The notes under the pieces are model-generated. The model had not been told where the DNA came from. It did no database searches and saw nothing but the letters and a program-made list of their open reading frames with translations. A DNA stretch of 64,000 nucleotides, taken from the NCBI RefSeq assembly GCF_024198175.1, contig NZ_JAJVKV010000008.1, positions 124,001 to 188,000 of the forward strand, in the 5' to 3' direction. The stretch's first letter is position 1. Every line of letters starts with the position of its first letter. The stretch is from Pyxidicoccus xibeiensis. Its GTDB lineage: Bacteria > Myxococcota > Myxococcia > Myxococcales > Myxococcaceae. The translations under genes and the position numbers were made by a program. Positions 7,958 through 15,878 of this stretch are shown one piece after another.

Positions 7958-10102
7958 ATGGCCACGCGCCCCTACACGCTCAAGGTCGCCCCGGCGAAGC
8001 CCTCGTCGCGCATCGACTATGCCGCGCTGCTCAACGAGGAGCAGCTCCAGGCGGTGGAGGCGGGGGAGGGGCCGGTGCTGGTCATCGCCGGCGCGGGCTC
8101 CGGCAAGACGCGCACGCTCACCTTCCGCGTGGCCCGCCTCCTGGAGCGGGGCGTGCCACCGGAGGGAATCCTCCTCCTCACGTTCACCAACAAGGCCGCG
8201 CGCGAGATGACGCGGCGGGTGGAGGAGCTGGCCGGCTCGTTCGCGGACGTGAAGCGCATCCTCGGCGGCACGTTCCACCATGCCGCGCACGTGCTGCTGC
8301 GCCAGCACGCGGGAGCGCTGGGCTTCTCCACCAACTTCACCGTGTTGGACCGCGAGGACGCGCGCGACCTGATGGTGACGTGCATCGCCGAGCGCAAGCT
8401 CAAGAGCGACAAGCGCTTCCCCCGCCCGGAGCTGGTGCTGGACCTGGTGTCCATGGCCACCAACCTCCAGCAGGCCGTCTCCGAGGTGCTGGTGGACCGC
8501 CGCCCCCAGTTCCTCCCGCTGGCCCCCGAGGTGCTGGCCACCGCCGCGCGCTACCAGCAGCGCAAGGCGCAGATGCACCTGATGGACTTCGACGACCTCT
8601 TGCGCCACCTCAAGCGGCTGCTCACCGAGCGCCCGGAGATCCGCGCGCAGCTCACCGAGCGCTTCCGCTGCGTCCTGGTGGACGAGTTCCAGGACACCAA
8701 CCGGCTCCAGGGCGACCTGGTGGACCTGCTCGCCGGAGAGCGCAAGGATTTGATGGTGGTGGGCGACGACTGCCAGTCCATCTACAGCTTCCGCGGCGCG
8801 GACTTCACCAACATCATCGGCTTCCCGGAGCGCTACCCCGGCTGCGCCGTCTTCACCCTCACGCGCAACTACCGCTCCACGCCGGAGATCTTGCGCCTGG
8901 CCAACGCGTCCATCTCCCGCAACGAGAAGCAGTTCCCCAAGGAGCTCACCGCCGCGCGCCCCTCCGGCGTCGCGCCCGTCGTCGTCGCCACGAAGGACGC
9001 CGCCGAGCAGGCCGCCTTCGTCGCCCAGCGCATCCTGGAGCTGCGCGACGAGGGCCTGTCCCTGGAGGCCATGGCCGTCCTCTATCGGGCCCACAGCCAC
9101 TCCCTGGAGCTGCAGTTGGAGCTGGCCCGCCGGGGCGTCCCGTTCCGGGTGCGCTCCGGGGTGCGCTTCTTCGAGCAGTCCCACATCAAGGACGTGCTCG
9201 CCCACCTGCGGCTGGTGAACAACCCCGCGGACGAGCTCGCCTTCAAGCGGGTGGTGCGGCGGGTGCCCGGGGTGGGGCCGGCGACGACCGAGCACCTGTG
9301 GACGACCCTGCGCTCACTGCCGGAGGGCACCCCCATCGCCGAGGGGCTGGCCCATGCCGACGTCCGGGCACACCTGCCCCGCAAGGCCCAGAAGGGCTTC
9401 CAGCGGTTCTCGGACCTGATGGGTCGGCTCACCCGGCCGGAGGGCGCCCGCACTCCGGGTGCGCTCATCGAGGACGTGCTGGCGGGCGGGTATGCGGAGT
9501 ACCTCCAGGCGGAGTTCTCCGCCGAGGAGCGCCGGGAGGAGGACATCCGCCAGCTGGCCGAGTTCGCCAGCCGCTTCGAGGACCTGCCCCGGTTCCTGTC
9601 GGAGATCGCCCTGGTGGCGGAGTTCACCGCGGATCAGGCCCTCGGGGCCGACGCGCCGGACGAGTACCTGACGCTGTCCACCGTGCACCAGGCCAAGGGG
9701 CTGGAATGGCGGGCCGTCTTCGTCCTCTGGCTGGCGGATGGCCGCTTCCCCCTCTCATTGGCCTCCCGCCTGCCCGCCGACGAAGAGGAGGAGCGGCGGC
9801 TCTTCTACGTGGCCATGACGCGCGCCCGGGACGAGCTGGCGCTGGTGTACCCCCTGACCGTCCAGCCGAGGGAAGGGGAGCGCATCCTCCTGCGCGTCTC
9901 CCGCTTCATCGAGGAGCTGCCCGGCGGGGACGACGCCCCCTTCGACCGGCTCGTTCTGTCGACGGTGGAAACGCCACCGGATGACGCTCCCGAGGCCGCC
10001 CGGGGAGCAGGCCAGGAGGCAGCACCAGGAGTCCCACCTCCCGAGGAGCGAGCCCTGGGGCCGGCCGGGGTCCTGCCGCCCGGAACGGAATGGGAGGAGT
10101 GA
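7958..10102 (+). CDS. UvrD/PcrA-like superfamily 1 DNA helicase
   Basis: A 714-aa helicase from ATG 7958. All SF1A motifs are visible in order: Q-motif region NEEQLQAVEAGEGP, Walker A GAGSGKTRT, motif Ia LLTFTNKAAREM, Walker B VLVDEFQDTN, motif III GDDCQSIYSFRGA, motif IV LTRNYRSTPEI, motif V TVHQAKGLEWRAVF and motif VI YVAMTRARDEL. The length fits Rep/UvrD/PcrA (about 670-750 aa). These are 3'-5' ATP-driven helicases of excision repair, replication restart and recombination control. The last 60 residues are a disordered Pro/Gly/Glu-rich tail. No clear ribosome site precedes the ATG. Whether it is the main UvrD or a paralog cannot be told from the window. Confidence 0.93.
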   Translation: MATRPYTLKVAPAKPSSRIDYAALLNEEQLQAVEAGEGPVLVIAGAGSGKTRTLTFRVARLLERGVPPEGILLLTFTNKAAREMTRRVEELAGSFADVKRILGGTFHHAAHVLLRQHAGALGFSTNFTVLDREDARDLMVTCIAERKLKSDKRFPRPELVLDLVSMATNLQQAVSEVLVDRRPQFLPLAPEVLATAARYQQRKAQMHLMDFDDLLRHLKRLLTERPEIRAQLTERFRCVLVDEFQDTNRLQGDLVDLLAGERKDLMVVGDDCQSIYSFRGADFTNIIGFPERYPGCAVFTLTRNYRSTPEILRLANASISRNEKQFPKELTAARPSGVAPVVVATKDAAEQAAFVAQRILELRDEGLSLEAMAVLYRAHSHSLELQLELARRGVPFRVRSGVRFFEQSHIKDVLAHLRLVNNPADELAFKRVVRRVPGVGPATTEHLWTTLRSLPEGTPIAEGLAHADVRAHLPRKAQKGFQRFSDLMGRLTRPEGARTPGALIEDVLAGGYAEYLQAEFSAEERREEDIRQLAEFASRFEDLPRFLSEIALVAEFTADQALGADAPDEYLTLSTVHQAKGLEWRAVFVLWLADGRFPLSLASRLPADEEEERRLFYVAMTRARDELALVYPLTVQPREGERILLRVSRFIEELPGGDDAPFDRLVLSTVETPPDDAPEAARGAGQEAAPGVPPPEERALGPAGVLPPGTEWEE

Positions 10103-10191
10103 GGCGGACGCCCAGAAACGCGCACGCGCACCCGCGACGTGATAGACAGTGAGGTCAGGGCGCCTCCTTCTGGTTCCCACCCCCGAACTTC

Positions 10192-11805
10192 ATGGCGGAC
10201 AGACCTCGCATCGTCGGGATTGACCTGGGCACCACCAACACGTTGGTGGCCTCCGTGCGGAACCGCATCCCGAAGATCGTCCCCACGGACCGCGGCAACC
10301 TGACCCTGCCGTCCGTGGTCGCCCTGTCGGCCCGCGGGGACCTGATGGTGGGCGGGGTGGCCAAGGACCAGATGGTCACCAACCCCAAGAACACGCTCTG
10401 GGGGACCAAGCGGCTCATCGGGCGGAAGTACAACTCCAAGGTCGTCGAAGACCTGCGCGGGTACTACCCGTACGACATCGTCGAGGGCCCCAACGGGGAC
10501 GCGGCGGTGATGCTGGGCGGCAAGCTGTACTCGCTGCCACAGGTGTCCAGCTTCGTGCTGGGCCAGGTGAAGACCATCGCCGAGCAGTTCCTCGGGGGCC
10601 CCATCGACGCGGCGGTCATCTCCGTCCCGGCCTACTACAACGACAACCAGCGCAACGCGGTGAAGGAGGCCGGGAGGCTGGCCGGCTTCGACGTGAAGCG
10701 CATCGTCAACGAGCCCACCGCCGCGGCGCTGGCGTACGGCTTCAACCGCGGGCTGGATCAGAAGGTCCTCGTCTATGACCTGGGCGGCGGCACCTTCGAC
10801 GTGTCCGTGCTGCACCTGGCCGGCAACGTCTTCGAGGTCCTCGCCACCGGCGGCGACACCTTCCTGGGCGGCACCGACTTCGACAACCGCATCGTGGAGT
10901 ACGTGCTCGAGCGGTTCCGCGAGGAGACGAAGTCGGACATCATCGAGAACCCCATCGCCCTCCAGCGCATCAAGAACGCGGCGGAAGCGGCGAAGATCGA
11001 CCTCACGCTGATCCCCAACGTCGTCATCGACCTGCCCTTCATCGACGAGCGCAAGGGCAAGCCGTTGGACCTGCGCATCCCGCTGACGCGCGAGTTCCTC
11101 AACAGCCTCACCGGCGACCTGGTGGACCGGACGTTCGACATCTGCGACCGGGTGCTGGAGGAAAAGGGCATTGCCCGCTCGGAGATCGACGAGATCATCC
11201 TGGTGGGCGGCCAGAGCCGCATGCCCCTGGTGCAGCAGAAGATTCAAGCGCACTTCGGCAAGGCCCCGCGCAAGGGCGTCCACCCGGACGAGTGCGTGGC
11301 GCTGGGCGCGGCGCTGCTGGGCGACTCGCTGGGCAGCATCGACGCGGTGACGCTGCTGGACGCGCTGTCCATGCCCATCGGCTACGCGATGCCCAACGGC
11401 CGCGTGAAGCGCATCATCGAGAAGAACTCGCTCATCCCCCTGGTGAAGAGCTTCCGCCTGCCTCCGCCGAAGGAGCCGGGCTCGCCCTTCATCGAGCTGG
11501 ACATCTACCAGGGCGACAGCGACCTCATCGTGGACAACGAGTACCTGGGCACGGTGCGAGTCCCCGCCGCCGCCGCGGGCCGGAAGATCGACTTCCGCCT
11601 CACCGAGGAGTGTCTGCTCCAGGTGACGGTGGAAGAGGCCAGCGGCATGCGCAAGGTGGACCTGGCCACGCGTGACACCCCCGAGCAGCTGAAGAAGGCG
11701 CTCCTGGAGGCGGCCCGCAGCGCGCAGCCGGGGCCCAGCCCCAGCAACGCCAGCGACAACGGAGGGCTCCTCTCCAAGCTCGGGAGCATCTTCCGCAGGA
11801 GCTAG
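10192..11805 (+). CDS. Hsp70/DnaK-like chaperone lacking the C-terminal lid
   Basis: A 537-aa Hsp70. The ATPase domain is intact: GIDLGTTNT phosphate-1, a conserved VISVPAYYND, NEPTAAALAYG, YDLGGGTFDVSV phosphate-2 and the adenosine motif ILVGGQSRMP. The beta substrate-binding domain is present (LDIYQGDSDLIVDNEYLG). The helical lid of about 100 residues in classical DnaK is absent: the protein ends about 45 residues after the beta domain with a Ser/Pro linker and LLSKLGSIFRRS. Client release should therefore differ from DnaK. It heads a tight operon (9-base gap to an SCP2-like gene, then a small helical protein) with no DnaJ or GrpE, so it is a specialised paralog rather than the main DnaK. 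Confidence 0.9.
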   Translation: MADRPRIVGIDLGTTNTLVASVRNRIPKIVPTDRGNLTLPSVVALSARGDLMVGGVAKDQMVTNPKNTLWGTKRLIGRKYNSKVVEDLRGYYPYDIVEGPNGDAAVMLGGKLYSLPQVSSFVLGQVKTIAEQFLGGPIDAAVISVPAYYNDNQRNAVKEAGRLAGFDVKRIVNEPTAAALAYGFNRGLDQKVLVYDLGGGTFDVSVLHLAGNVFEVLATGGDTFLGGTDFDNRIVEYVLERFREETKSDIIENPIALQRIKNAAEAAKIDLTLIPNVVIDLPFIDERKGKPLDLRIPLTREFLNSLTGDLVDRTFDICDRVLEEKGIARSEIDEIILVGGQSRMPLVQQKIQAHFGKAPRKGVHPDECVALGAALLGDSLGSIDAVTLLDALSMPIGYAMPNGRVKRIIEKNSLIPLVKSFRLPPPKEPGSPFIELDIYQGDSDLIVDNEYLGTVRVPAAAAGRKIDFRLTEECLLQVTVEEASGMRKVDLATRDTPEQLKKALLEAARSAQPGPSPSNASDNGGLLSKLGSIFRRS

Positions 11806-11814
11806 GGAGTCGAG

Positions 11815-12240
11815 ATGCCGAAGTTCCCGTCGAAGGAGTGGTTGGACGAGGCCGTGCGCCTCACCAATGAGGACCCCGAGTGCGCCGTGGCCGGCAAGGG
11901 CTGGACGGGCGACTTCGGGGCCATCGTCGAGGCCGAGCCGGGCAAGCTGGACAAGCCCTTCGTCGTGCACGTCGTCCCCGGCGACTGCCGCATCCAGAAG
12001 GCCCGCGTGCTGGCGGACCCGGATGACCTGGACGAGCTGGAGCCCGTCTACCTGGCGCGCGCCCCGTACACCGTCTGGAAGCAGCTCTTGAAGGGCACGC
12101 TGGACCCCGTGGAGGCGGTGCTCAAGCGCCGCATCTCCATGAAGGGTGACCTGCAGCCCCTCATCGAGCGGATGAAGTACAAGGGCATCGCCGACCGCGT
12201 CTTCGCCAGGCTGCAGACGCAGTACCTCGACGAGCCGTGA
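11815..12240 (+). CDS. SCP2 sterol-carrier-like domain protein
   Basis: A 141-aa protein, almost all one domain, with an AG-rich ribosome site just before the ATG. The C-terminal half (YTVWKQLLKGTLDPVEAVL, then RRISMKGDLQPLIERM) matches the SCP2 fold pattern in which a loop bearing KGTLDP is followed by a G-D-L helix. SCP2 domains hold hydrophobic ligands in a central tunnel. It lies 9 bases after the lid-less Hsp70 and 15 bases before a small coiled-coil gene, which suggests co-expression. No signal peptide is visible, so it is cytoplasmic. The fold call is moderately sure; the ligand is unknown. Confidence 0.7.
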   Translation: MPKFPSKEWLDEAVRLTNEDPECAVAGKGWTGDFGAIVEAEPGKLDKPFVVHVVPGDCRIQKARVLADPDDLDELEPVYLARAPYTVWKQLLKGTLDPVEAVLKRRISMKGDLQPLIERMKYKGIADRVFARLQTQYLDEP

Positions 12241-12255
12241 GCGGGGGGAGGGCAC

Positions 12256-12525
12256 ATGGGAATCACCGACGAGCTGAAGAAGCAGGCGCTGGGCATGTCC
12301 GGCAAGGCCGTGGAGAAGCTCATGGCCGACGAGAAGCGCGCAATGGCCATCGCCAACGCCATCGGGAAGGTCCAGCGGGGCAAGCAGGCCCTCGACCGGG
12401 GGCAGGAGGAGCTGATGAAGGCCTTCAACTTCGCCCCCCGCAGCGAGTTCAAGTCGCTGGGAAAGCAGCTGTCAGGACTCAAGCGAAGGCTGCGTGAGTT
12501 GGAGGAGAAGCTGGACGGGCTGTGA
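12256..12525 (+). CDS. Small helical protein, third gene of the Hsp70-like operon
   Basis: An 89-aa, highly charged, probably all-helical protein with GGGGGGAG-type ribosome site 7-10 bases before the ATG. The start MGITDELKKQALGMSGKAVEKLMADEK is amphipathic, and the end (LKRRLRELEEKLDGL) is a likely coiled coil. I do not recognise a family beyond resemblance to small myxobacterial hypothetical proteins. Tight spacing to the two upstream genes supports a shared transcript and perhaps a role as cofactor or client adaptor of the Hsp70; that is inference. Twelve bases after its stop lies the -35 box of the tRNA promoter. Confidence 0.7.
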   Translation: MGITDELKKQALGMSGKAVEKLMADEKRAMAIANAIGKVQRGKQALDRGQEELMKAFNFAPRSEFKSLGKQLSGLKRRLRELEEKLDGL

Positions 12526-12536
12526 ACGAAATTGCG

Positions 12537-12565
12537 TTGACACCTGCGCGGGCGGATGGCATTTA
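12537..12565 (+). promoter_or_regulatory. Sigma-70-type promoter of the tRNA gene
   Basis: A perfect -35 TTGACA (12537-12542) is followed after exactly 17 bases by CATTTA (12560-12565), four of six matches to TATAAT. Transcription would start near 12572, about 40 bases before the tRNA. It is an unusually strong match for this GC-rich window. Confidence 0.75.
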
Positions 12566-12610
12566 CCCCCGCGTTCGTCACGGCGCCGCAGCACAGCGCA
12601 TGCGGCAAAC

Positions 12611-12682
12611 GGGCGTATAGCTCAGCGGTAGAGCACTGCCTTCACACGGCAGGGGTCGCAGGTTCAAACCCTGCTGCGCCCA
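12611..12682 (+). tRNA. tRNA-Val (anticodon CAC)
   Basis: The cloverleaf folds completely: acceptor GGGCGTA with TGCGCCC (one T-G pair), D stem GCTC/GAGC, anticodon stem CTGCC/GGCAG around loop TTCACAC, and T stem GCAGG/CCTGC around TTCAAAC. Anticodon CAC reads GUG valine codons. The discriminator is A and CCA is not encoded. It has its own promoter upstream and a strong terminator directly downstream, so it is a single-gene transcription unit. Confidence 0.95.
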
Positions 12683-12686
12683 CTTC

Positions 12687-12738
12687 GAAGAGGCCGTGAG
12701 TCCGGGATGAAACCCAGGGCTCACGGCCTCTTCCTTTT
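12687..12738 (+). terminator. Intrinsic terminator of the tRNA gene
   Basis: A perfect 14-base-pair stem pairs 12687-12700 with 12720-12733 (GAAGAGGCCGTGAG and its complement) and is followed by CTTTT. The left arm starts four bases after the tRNA end. Confidence 0.9.
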
Positions 12739-12818
12739 CCGGCCTCGTATTGTTCACTACTTCCAGCCTCGTCCGCGCGCGGATTTGAAGGCGTGGATGT
12801 GCATGTCACCGTGGGTGC

Positions 12819-13166
12819 GTGCCGACGAGGAATCTGAGATTCACTTGGGAGCCGCGGGGGGGCATCGTGGTCCATGCCCCGCCCCCGAACGACGTCCTGG
12901 CGGCCTACCTCTCCGAGGAGGTCCAGCCGGGCACGGGCACCGCGGAGCGGCTGCTCGCGCTCGTCCACGAGTTCCGCACCGGCCGCGGCGGGGTGTGGGA
13001 GGTGCCCGGGGAGTGCTGGAGCGTGGAGCTCACCCACGTGCGGGCGTCCCTGCGCACCGAGCACGCCATTCCCGGGCGCACGCAGCACCTCCCCCTGGAG
13101 GACTTCGAGGAGGCGCTGCGCGCCTGGCAGGACTTCGTGTTGCAGTCCCGCGCTTCCGCCTCTTGA
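12819..13166 (+). CDS. Small hypothetical protein, possibly YacL (UPF0231)-like
   Basis: A 115-aa open frame from GTG 12819 with coding-like third-position bias and no signal peptide. The N-terminus is FTWEPRGGIVVHAPP and the C-terminus LEDFEEALRAWQDFVLQ. The layout (short beta strands, a central polar segment, then an ED-F helix before the end) reminds me of YacL/UPF0231 proteins, but the likeness is weak. It runs convergently with the TerC-like gene, whose stop lies 7 bases beyond its own. Function unknown. Confidence 0.5.
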   Translation: MPTRNLRFTWEPRGGIVVHAPPPNDVLAAYLSEEVQPGTGTAERLLALVHEFRTGRGGVWEVPGECWSVELTHVRASLRTEHAIPGRTQHLPLEDFEEALRAWQDFVLQSRASAS

Positions 13167-13173
13167 GCGGGCG

Positions 13174-14160
13174 TCAGGCCTTGGACGGCTTGCTCAGGTC
13201 CTGGCCCGCCGCGGTGACGGAGGGCACCGGCGGCGTGTTCCGGTTCTTGATGAGCGAGGCCACGATGCTGGCGGCCAGCATGGCGGCGATGACGCCCAGG
13301 GACACGAACGGGGGAATCTTCACCACGTCGACGATGGCCATCTTCACGCCGACGAAGATGAGGACGCCCGACAAGCCCACCTTCAGGTAGCTGAACTTCT
13401 CCACCGCGCCGGCCAGCAGGAAGAACATGGAGCGCAGGCCGAGGATGGCGAAGATGTTCGACGTGAAGACGATGAACGGGTCTCGCGTCACGGCGAAGAT
13501 GGCGGGGATGGAGTCGAGCGCGAAGATGACGTCCGACGCTTCCACCAGCAGCAGCGCCATGAACAGCGGCGTCGCCAGCCAGCGCGCGTTCTCCTTCTTG
13601 AAGAAGTGATGCCCGTCGAACTCCTGCGTGGAGGGGATGGTGCGGCGGGCGAACTTCATCAGCCAGCCATCCTCCGGGTGGTCCTCCTTGTTGCGCTGCA
13701 GGAAGAGCTTCACGCCGGTGAGGATGAGGAAGGCGCCGAAGACGTAGATGAGCCAGTGGAAACGCTCCAGCATCGCCACGCCCGCGAAGATCATGATGGC
13801 GCGCAGCACCAGCGCGCTGAGGATGCCCCAGAAGAGGACGCGGTGCTGGTAGAGCGCGGGGATGCGCAGCGCGGAGAAGATGACGACGAAGACGAAGATG
13901 TTGTCGACGGAGAGCGACTTCTCGATGAGGTAGCCGGTGAGGAACTGCACCCCCAACTCGGACCCGAACTTCCACCAGATGCCGACGTTGAAGAGGAGCG
14001 CCATGCTGATCCACACCACGCTCCAGCCCAACGCCTCCTTGAACTTCACCACATGGGCGTGCCGGTGGAAGACGCCCAGGTCCAGGGCCAGCATCGCGAT
14101 GACGAAGGCGATGAAGCCGCCCCACAGGGCCGGACTGCCAACGGTATGTAAGGTTTCCAT
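13174..14160 (-). CDS. TerC-family integral membrane protein
   Basis: A 328-aa multi-span protein with about eight or nine membrane helices. Conserved TerC motifs are clear: SLSVDNIFVFVVIFSALRIP in one helix pair, and VEASDVIFALDSIPAIFAVT followed by DPFIVFTSNIFAILGLRS in the other, each with the acidic residues thought to bind metal. The family includes TerC (tellurium resistance) and Alx/MeeF-type manganese exporters that supply Mn to or protect exported proteins. A cytoplasmic loop near 150-185 is charged (NKEDHPEDGW). GGAGG lies about 6 bases before the ATG. Metal export is the best guess from the family; the substrate is not shown. Confidence 0.9.
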   Translation of the reverse strand: METLHTVGSPALWGGFIAFVIAMLALDLGVFHRHAHVVKFKEALGWSVVWISMALLFNVGIWWKFGSELGVQFLTGYLIEKSLSVDNIFVFVVIFSALRIPALYQHRVLFWGILSALVLRAIMIFAGVAMLERFHWLIYVFGAFLILTGVKLFLQRNKEDHPEDGWLMKFARRTIPSTQEFDGHHFFKKENARWLATPLFMALLLVEASDVIFALDSIPAIFAVTRDPFIVFTSNIFAILGLRSMFFLLAGAVEKFSYLKVGLSGVLIFVGVKMAIVDVVKIPPFVSLGVIAAMLAASIVASLIKNRNTPPVPSVTAAGQDLSKPSKA

Positions 14161-14513
14161 AGAGCCTCCGAGATAAGAGCCGGGCCTCTCTTCGACAAAT
14201 AGAGATTACGGTTGAGTCTCTTTGGAAAAACCGATGGGTCAGGGCGCCTGAAGCCCCCGTCCCTCTGGTGGCAGGGGTGCGGCGGGGCGTCTCCATGCCT
14301 GCGCAAGCCCTGGGAAATGTTGAGTGAAACGATGGGTTCAGCACCGTCCCGGTTGGACTGAACAGTTACCGGGCCATCGAGACCAGCCAGGCGTTCCGTC
14401 CCCGAGGCAGCTACGGCCTCCCGGTCCGAGGGCGCGTCCAGGAGGTCGCCGGGCGATTGGCGTCCGCGGCCCCGTTCACTCTCATGGCCCCACGAAGCAG
14501 CAAGGACCCGACT
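14161..14513. other. Divergent intergenic region, 353 bases
   Basis: It lies between the TerC-like gene (-) and the Pro-rich lipoprotein gene (+). The part nearest terC (14190-14240) is less GC-rich and holds a short inverted repeat, AGAGA 14201-14205 with TCTCT 14217-14221, plus AAAAA, where the terC promoter probably lies. I looked for a yybP-ykoY manganese riboswitch, which often precedes such genes, and could not fold one convincingly. No open frame here looks coding. Confidence 0.4.
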
Positions 14514-15608
14514 TTGATCCGTAACCGCTTTCTCGCCTCGACGCTTGGCGCCCTCTTCGCACTGGCTGCCGCCTCGGGCTGCGACAACTCTGGTAACGAA
14601 GGAGCCACCGCGCCAGGCGCTGTCGAACCGCCTGTTGAACAGCCGCAGCTCCCGACCCCTTCCCTGGCCGAGCCCCCTGTCGTGGCCCAGCCGACGCCCG
14701 AGCCGACCCCCGAGGAGCCCGAGCAGCCGACGACTCCAGTTCCTACGCCGCCGCAGCCCCAGCCGGAGCAGCCCGCTCCGAATCCTCCCGCCCCGACGAC
14801 GCCCTCCGCTCCGACTCCGGCCCCGCAGCAGCCCGGCATGGACGCGTTCGGCGTGACGAAGCTGTACCCGAGCGTGGCCGGGGGCGAGGAGTGGTACCTG
14901 TCCGCCAATCCGAGCACGGACAAGCGCTTCGACCCGCAGGACACCATCACCAAGAACGCGGATGGCTCCTGGAAGATGAAGAGCAGCCAGGTGCGCATGT
15001 CCGTCTTCACGTCCACGGGCTACAGCGCCTCGAAGATTCCCACGTATGACCGGGACATCCTGGCCAGCCGCGGCTACATGCAGGCGCCGAACGACTGGAA
15101 GAACGTGGAGATGACGGGCTTCGTGAAGCTGAACGCCGCGTCGGATGGCTCGGACAACTTCGACTGGTACGCGCGGGGCGGCAAGCACAACGACGACCAG
15201 TCCGGCTGCGAGGGCAGCAGCTACAAGGGCGGCCTGCACTACGACGGCCGCGCCCGCTGGCAGAAGGAGACGTGGCACGTCTCCTACGAGCAGGCGGACT
15301 ACCGGCCCGCCACCACGCCGCTCAAGGGCCGCTGGGTGGGCTTCAAGGCGGTGATGCGCAACGCCGGCTCCAACGGCAAGGAGTCCGTGAAGCTGGAGCT
15401 GTACGTCAACGAGAACGCCGACAAGGTCACCTGGAAGAAGGTCCACAACTTCGAGGACGCAGGCGCCTGGGGTGGTGACGCCCAGCACTGCGGCGGCGGC
15501 ACCGGCGCCATGCCGATTACCTGGGGCGGCCCCATCGCCGTGTTCCGCTGGGACAACGCCAGCGACGTGGACTTCAAGTGGCTGTCCGTCCGCGAAATCC
15601 AGCCGTAG
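14514..15608 (+). CDS. Secreted lipoprotein with Pro-rich linker and jelly-roll-like C-terminal domain
   Basis: I choose TTG 14514 because AAGGA lies 7 bases upstream and it yields a compact lipoprotein signal, MIRNRFLASTLGALFALAAASGC; the ATG at 14484 has no ribosome site and a longer N-region. The 364-aa product continues with an 80-residue Pro/Glu/Thr linker (PEPTPEEPEQP) and a globular domain of about 260 residues beginning FGVTKLYPSVAGGEEWYLS. Features such as VEMTGFVKL, YARGGKH, GRWVGFKAVMRN and VKLELYVNENAD resemble concanavalin-A-like polysaccharide lyase or glycan-binding folds. It is probably displayed on the outer membrane and binds or cleaves a polysaccharide. No catalytic residues can be assigned. 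A strong terminator follows. Confidence 0.75.
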   Translation: MIRNRFLASTLGALFALAAASGCDNSGNEGATAPGAVEPPVEQPQLPTPSLAEPPVVAQPTPEPTPEEPEQPTTPVPTPPQPQPEQPAPNPPAPTTPSAPTPAPQQPGMDAFGVTKLYPSVAGGEEWYLSANPSTDKRFDPQDTITKNADGSWKMKSSQVRMSVFTSTGYSASKIPTYDRDILASRGYMQAPNDWKNVEMTGFVKLNAASDGSDNFDWYARGGKHNDDQSGCEGSSYKGGLHYDGRARWQKETWHVSYEQADYRPATTPLKGRWVGFKAVMRNAGSNGKESVKLELYVNENADKVTWKKVHNFEDAGAWGGDAQHCGGGTGAMPITWGGPIAVFRWDNASDVDFKWLSVREIQP

Positions 15609-15665
15609 TGGCCGGGTGAGTCGGCAGCGCCCTCGTCACGAGGGCGTGGCCACCGTCCCGCGGTG

Positions 15666-15705
15666 AACGGGGGCGCGGAGCGCGAAGGCTCGCCGCGCCC
15701 CCGTT
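15666..15705 (+). terminator. Intrinsic terminator
   Basis: AACGGGGGCGCGG (15666-15678) pairs perfectly with its complement at 15693-15705 around a 14-base loop, followed by GTTCC. It lies 57 bases after the lipoprotein stop. Confidence 0.7.
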
Positions 15706-15878
15706 GTTCCACCGAGGACGCGCAGGGCGTCCGCTGAAGGACGGGCCGAAGGGACCCGGGTGCAGGTGGCAGGCGTGAGTTACGGTTCGCAGCCTTGCCG
15801 CGCCGACGTGCAAGTCGCCGGCTTTCGCCCGGGGCGGCGCACCGCCGCCCTGACTCCAGTTCGAAGGGGAAGACTTCC

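Noticed and set aside
6143..9295. 1050-codon minus-strand open frame
   Set aside because: It is a third-position shadow of the HEAT-like lipoprotein and helicase genes, rich in Arg/Gln/His/Leu with no domain.
14161..14340. Possible yybP-ykoY manganese riboswitch before the TerC-like gene
   Set aside because: I could not fold the conserved internal loops; only short, unconvincing stems were seen. A covariance-model scan would decide it.
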